A stretch of 64,000 nt of DNA from Apodemus sylvaticus. Lineage: Eukaryota > Chordata > Mammalia > Rodentia > Muridae. The notes beneath the pieces are model-generated. The model worked only from the letters and a program-made list of their open reading frames with translations. It was not told the origin of the DNA and did not search any database. Within the stretch, counting starts at the first letter, position 1, and every line of letters begins with the position of its first letter. Positions 60,076 through 64,000 of this stretch are shown piece after piece. The stretch spans positions 23,194,957 to 23,258,956 of the forward strand of contig NC_067481.1 in the NCBI RefSeq assembly GCF_947179515.1, in the 5' to 3' direction. Both the position numbers and the translations under genes were made by a program.

Positions 60076-61420
60076 GAGGCTGAAAACATCCAATGGAAAA
60101 AAGATAGCCTTTTCAACAAATGGAGCTGGTTCAACTGGAGGTCAGCATGCAGAAGAATGCAAATTGATCCATCCTTGTCTCCTTGTACTAAGCTCAAATC
60201 CAAATGGATCAAGGACCTCCACATAAAGCCAGACACTCTGAAGCTAATAGAAAAGAAACTGGGGAAGACCCTTGAGGACATCGGTACAGGGAGAAAGTTT
60301 CTGAACAGAACACCAATAGCGTATGCTCTAAGATCAAGAATTGACAAATGGGACCTCATAAAATTACAAAGTTTCTGTAAGGCAAAGGACACCATCAAGA
60401 GGACAAATCGGCAACCAACAAATTGGGAAAAGATCTTCACCAATCCTACATCAGATAGAGGGCTAATATCCAATATATATAGATAACTCAAGAAGTTAGA
60501 CTCCAGAAAACCAAACAACCCTATTAAAAAATGGGGTACAGCGTTAAACAAAGAATTCTCACCTGAAGAACTTCGGATGGCAGAGAAGCATCTTAAAAAA
60601 TGCTCAACTTCATTAGTCATTAGGGAAATGCAAATCAAAACAACCCTGAGATTTCACCTTACACCAGTCAGAATGGCTAAGATTAAAAATTCAGGAGACA
60701 GCAGGTGTTGGAGAGGGTGTGGAGAAAGAGGAACACTCCTCCACTGCTGGTGGGGTTGCAAATTGGTACAACCACTCTGGAAATCAGTCTGGCGGTTCCT
60801 CCGAAAACTGGGCACCTCACTTCCAGAAGATCCTGCTATACCACTCCTGGGCCATATACCCAGAGGATTCCCCACCATGTAATAAGGATACATGCTCTAC
60901 TATGTTCATAGCAGCCCTATTTATAATTGTCAGATGCTGGAAAGAACCCAGGTATCCCTCAACAGAAGAGTGGATGCAAAAAATGTGGTATATCTACACA
61001 ATGGAGTACTATTCAGCCATTAGAAACAATGAATTCATGAAATTCTTAGGCAAATGGATGGAGCTAGAGAACATCATATTAAGTGAGGTAACCCAGACTC
61101 AAAAGGTGAATCATGATATGCACTCACTAATAAGTGGATATTAACCTAGAAAACTGGAATACCCTAAACATAATCCACACATCAAATGAGGTACAAGAAG
61201 AAAGGAGGAGTGGCCCCTGGTTCTGGAAAGACTCAGTGAAGCAGTATTCAACAAAACCAGAACGGGGAAGTGGGAAGGGGTGGGTGGGAGTACAGGGGAA
61301 GAGAAGGGGGCTTACGGGACTTTCAGGCAGTGGGGGGCTAGAAAAGGGGAAATCATTTGAAATGTAAATAAATTATATCGAATAAAAAAAATTTTAAAAA
61401 AATAAATAAAAAATAAATTC
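60076..61420 (+). mobile_element. 5'-truncated sense LINE-1 with ORF2 C-terminus
   Basis: It starts in ORF2 at a point also present in the preceding copy (60076-60260 nearly repeats 59447-59634), continues through the ORF2 C-terminus with the Cys-rich knuckle (CWRGCGERGTLLHCWWGCKL at about 60708-60767), a stop at 60484, a one-base insertion at 'gggccatata' (about 60851) and the 3' UTR to an A-rich tail near 61400. Confidence 0.88.
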
Positions 61421-61430
61421 CTCCTCCACT

Positions 61431-61433
61431 ATA

Positions 61434-61474
<41 letters not shown>
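61431..61474. repeat. (TA)n microsatellite after a LINE-1 tail
   Basis: A pure TA run with one CA change, followed by an A-rich stretch to about 61568. Confidence 0.92.
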
Positions 61475-61568
61475 TGAATAAAAAACAAAGAAGAAAAAAA
61501 AAGAAAGAAAAAAGAAAATAAATAAATAAATAAAAATAAAATAATAAAATAGATAAAAAAAAAAAAAA

Positions 61569-62345
61569 GAAATGCTCAACATCATTAGTCATTAGGGAAA
61601 TGCAAATCAAAACAACCCTGAGATTTCACCTCACACCAGTAAGAAAGGCTAAGATTAAAAACTCAGGAGACAGCTGTTGGTGAGGATGTGGAGAAAGAGG
61701 AACACTCCTCCACTGCTGGTGGGATTGCAAGCTGGTACAACCACTCTGGAAATCAGTCTGGCGGTTCCTCAGACAACTGGGCATGACACTTCCGGAGCAC
61801 CCTGCTATACCACTCTTGGGCATATACCCAGAGGATTTTCTGGCATGTAATAAGGACATGTGCTTCACTATGTTCATAGAAGCCTTATTTATAATAGTCA
61901 GAAGCTGGAAAGAACCCAGATGTCCCTCAATATACGAATGGATACAGAAAATGTGGTATATTTACACAATGGAATACTACTCAGCTATTAAAAACAATAC
62001 ATTCCTGGAATTCTTAGGCAAATGTTTGGAAGTGGAAAAATATCATCCTAAGAGAGGTAACTCATTCGCAAAGGAACAGACATGGAATGCAGTCACTGAT
62101 ACGTGGTTATTAACCCAGAAGCTCTGAATACCCAAGACGCACCGTATCATTCCCAAGAAAATGGAGGGAGAGGGCCCTGGTCCTGGAAAGTCTTGATGCA
62201 GCATTGTATGGGATTACCAGGACAGAGAAATGGGAGGGGGTTGATTGGGGAACAGGCAGAGGGAAGAGGGCTTATGGGACTTATGGGGAGGGCAGAACTG
62301 GGAAAGGGAAAATCATTTGAAATGTAAACAAAGAATATAGAAAAA
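61569..62345 (+). mobile_element. 5'-truncated sense LINE-1, different subfamily
   Basis: It repeats the C-terminal ORF2 region again (from 'gaaatgctcaacatcattag') but with its own variants: TTCACCTCACACCAGTAAGA, a 3' UTR reading 'gatgcagcattgtatgggat', and an AAAGAATATAGAAAAAAAG tail. It is more diverged than the 60-kb copy and joins the inverted KRTAP unit directly on its right. Confidence 0.85.
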
Positions 62346-62456
62346 AAGAAAGAAAATGAATGAGGATATAACTGTTTCTCAAATTTAGGGCAACTTGTCA
62401 AAAAGAGAAATGAAGAGTCAAGACACTTATAGTTGGGTGTTTGTACCTAGGTCACA

Positions 62457-62462
62457 TTTATT
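62457..62462 (-). promoter_or_regulatory. Poly(A) signal, micro-KRTAP copy 9 (inverted)
   Basis: On the minus strand this reads AATAAATGTGACC, the same context as the direct copies, about 350 nt after the stop. Confidence 0.7.
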
Positions 62463-62811
62463 TATTGAGAGAGAATTCCACAGTTCACAAAATCAGAAAA
62501 ACTCATCAGGTTTCATAATTACAAGAGAGATTCCCCAGTATACAGAAACATTCAGTGATGTGTAGGTTTCAGTGATGTCAAACAAAGTGTTGGACAGAAT
62601 ATATGTTGGACCAAAGCAGTGTTAATTGGATATCAGTTGGAACAGACTCTGTGGAACAGCCTTTCTGGGTCTGGGGTACAAGTGACCTACACAAGGTCCA
62701 ATTGATGCTTTAGGGGACAAGAGCGGGTGAGCATGCTCCAGAGCAAGACCTATGAGATCAGGTTGGGCAGGAACAGGTGTGTCAATGCCAGCTGTTGTTG
62801 CAACAGGTGGT

Positions 62812-62964
62812 CTAGCAGCAGCCAGACTGGCAGCAGTTGGACCCACAGCAGCATGGCTGGCAGCAGCAGGGGCGGCAGCAGGTGGTCCTGCAGCAGGTGG
62901 TATGGCAGCAGCATGGCTGGCAGCAGCATGGCTGACAGCAGCATGGGCTACAACAGCACTGCAT
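62812..62964 (-). CDS. Micro ultra-high-sulfur keratin-associated protein, copy 9, inverted (50 aa)
   Basis: On the minus strand it reads MQCCCSPCCCQPCCCQP, then CCCHTTCC (His21 replaces Gln), RTTCC, RPCCCQPCCC and GSNCCQSGCC, with 26 Cys in 50. Start context, TAG stop, leader and TATA spacing match the direct copies. The nine-codon post-stop frame reads TTCCNNSWH, where a Trp codon replaces a conserved Cys. That is consistent with no coding constraint beyond the TAG. Its upstream flank matches the 36.6-kb unit better than any other. It is the only KRTAP gene on the minus strand in the window and is separated from the array by the LINE-1 cluster. Confidence 0.78.
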   Translation of the reverse strand: MQCCCSPCCCQPCCCQPCCCHTTCCRTTCCRPCCCQPCCCGSNCCQSGCC

Positions 62965-63043
62965 GGTGCCAGAGGCTGGAGGGTGGGTCTGGTTTGTAAG
63001 AAGGTGGCTTGGATGATTTGGAAGCCTCTCTGCCCAGGTGAGC

Positions 63044-63126
63044 TTTTATACCCTGCAGTGGGTCCACTGTCCTCATGTGCAGCATTCCTTCCTACTTATG
63101 GTTTATGAGTAAATACATTATCAGAA
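63044..63126 (-). promoter_or_regulatory. Micro-KRTAP promoter, copy 9 (inverted)
   Basis: On the minus strand: TTCTGATAATGTATTTACTC, ACCATAAGTAGGAAGGAATG, GCACATGAGGAC and TATAAAA (complement of 63044-63050). Confidence 0.75.
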
Positions 63127-64000
63127 GAAATCCATCTTTCCTCCTGAGTCAGTATTCAAGGAGAATGCAACTCGTGGGTTGCTTCTCTTGATGGATGAGG
63201 AATCAGTTTCAAAATAGGTTAAACCTGAGTTCTTTTGCCTGTTGTTGCTTCTAAGGGAAGTGACAGATACCTGATGGTCTTGGTATTCACACCCTGTGTT
63301 TCCAATTTAGTTTGTGGCATAACTTGCCTCCCTTTAGAAGTGTCAGGCCTCATTAGTCTGATGGCTTACACATAATAGGTCAGGTCAGTACAGACAGAGG
63401 GAATATGAAAGGCCATTGGTATGAGCACACAGAGGTCTTTAGTGACTTGCCCTGTCCCAGATGACTGTGGGTAACGCCAGTGCTGTTTTGTGTAGCTTTT
63501 CAGGGTTGATGGTTATGAGAAAAGTATACTAAAACAACCCATGTGAGACTTTGTAATTACAGCATCTCATCCCAACCAAAGCACAAAGAATATGACAGGA
63601 TAGACTGGAGCACTACAGTCCTTTTTCTCCTTACTTATATGAATGGCACACAGTCTACTCTTAGGACTGATTGTCAGTCAGTTGAATGAGGTGTAGAAAA
63701 TGAAATCTCAAATTATCTCCATCTGGTCCCTGGTCACTCTTTGTAGGAAGTTTATATATTGTGTTTTCTTTGTGAAGAAATATAAACTGACCATTTCCTC
63801 CTGAAGATGTGCCACATCTCCTCTTCTTACTCTAGGTAATCTGCATTTCATAGGGACTCTAATCTTAAGACAGGGACAACAGGACATTCTTTTTGGACTG
63901 GAGTATCTTCCTTCAATGAACAAACACTGGATATCCATAGACTTGTCTTTCCCAAGAGTGTTTACCACACAGCTGCTTTACCAGGAAATGACATTATGTC
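63127..64000 (-). repeat. Inverted tandem-unit flank
   Basis: The complement of the pre-promoter part of a unit. It shares with 35.9-36.3 kb tracts such as 'acaaaacagcactggcgtta', 'cataccaatggcctttcaca' and 'aggcctgacacttctaaagg'. No gene is seen up to the window edge. Confidence 0.8.

Noticed and set aside
61353..61610. Antisense Phe/Ile/Tyr-rich frame
   Set aside because: It is a translation of the A-rich LINE-1 tail and TA microsatellite, not a membrane protein.

Overview
This is a stretch of a murine-rodent (mouse/rat lineage) nuclear genome. The support for that is a B2 SINE, rodent-type LINE-1 copies of several ages, long CA/GA/GTAT microsatellites, and intronless hair keratin-associated protein (KRTAP) genes with mammalian TATA boxes and AATAAA signals. 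I saw no bacterial, phage, CRISPR, rRNA or tRNA features.

Layout. 1-4.2 kb is repeat-rich and gene-free, with an old LINE-1 3'-UTR mosaic. At 4.3-5.3 kb is one ordinary-sized KRTAP4-type gene (200 aa, 39% Cys). 5.3-10.4 kb holds older interspersed repeats, including a paired LTR-like element. From about 10.4 to 54.3 kb is a tandem array of roughly 4-6 kb units. Eight units carry a tiny intronless gene of 45-50 codons, at 10.9, 16.1, 25.2, 31.0, 36.6, 41.7, 47.0 and 51.2 kb. Its product is about 50% cysteine, built from CCCQP, CCQTT and CCRTT blocks. One further unit, between 16 and 25 kb, has lost its gene by deletion. At 54.35-62.35 kb is a cluster of LINE-1 copies, the first nearly full length but broken. 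Beyond it, a ninth micro-KRTAP gene (62.8-63.0 kb) lies in the opposite orientation, inside sequence most like the 36.6-kb unit.

How the genes fit together. The 200-aa gene and the micro-genes share a promoter block (GGAAGGAATGCTGCACATGAGGACAG-like, then GGGTATAAAAG) and a related 5' leader, so they probably come from one KRTAP4-like ancestor and may share hair-follicle expression. KRTAPs crosslink keratin filaments in the hair cortex and cuticle through disulfides. That role is inferred from the family.

The most unusual points are these: the ~50%-Cys micro-KRTAP family; a conserved Cys-rich reading frame just after the shared TAG stop; a gene-deleted unit with a short-homology junction and a transplanted microsatellite patch; the inverted unit beyond the LINE-1 cluster; and a hydrophobic, membrane-segment-like reading frame about 1.5 kb downstream of the genes that stays open in several units.
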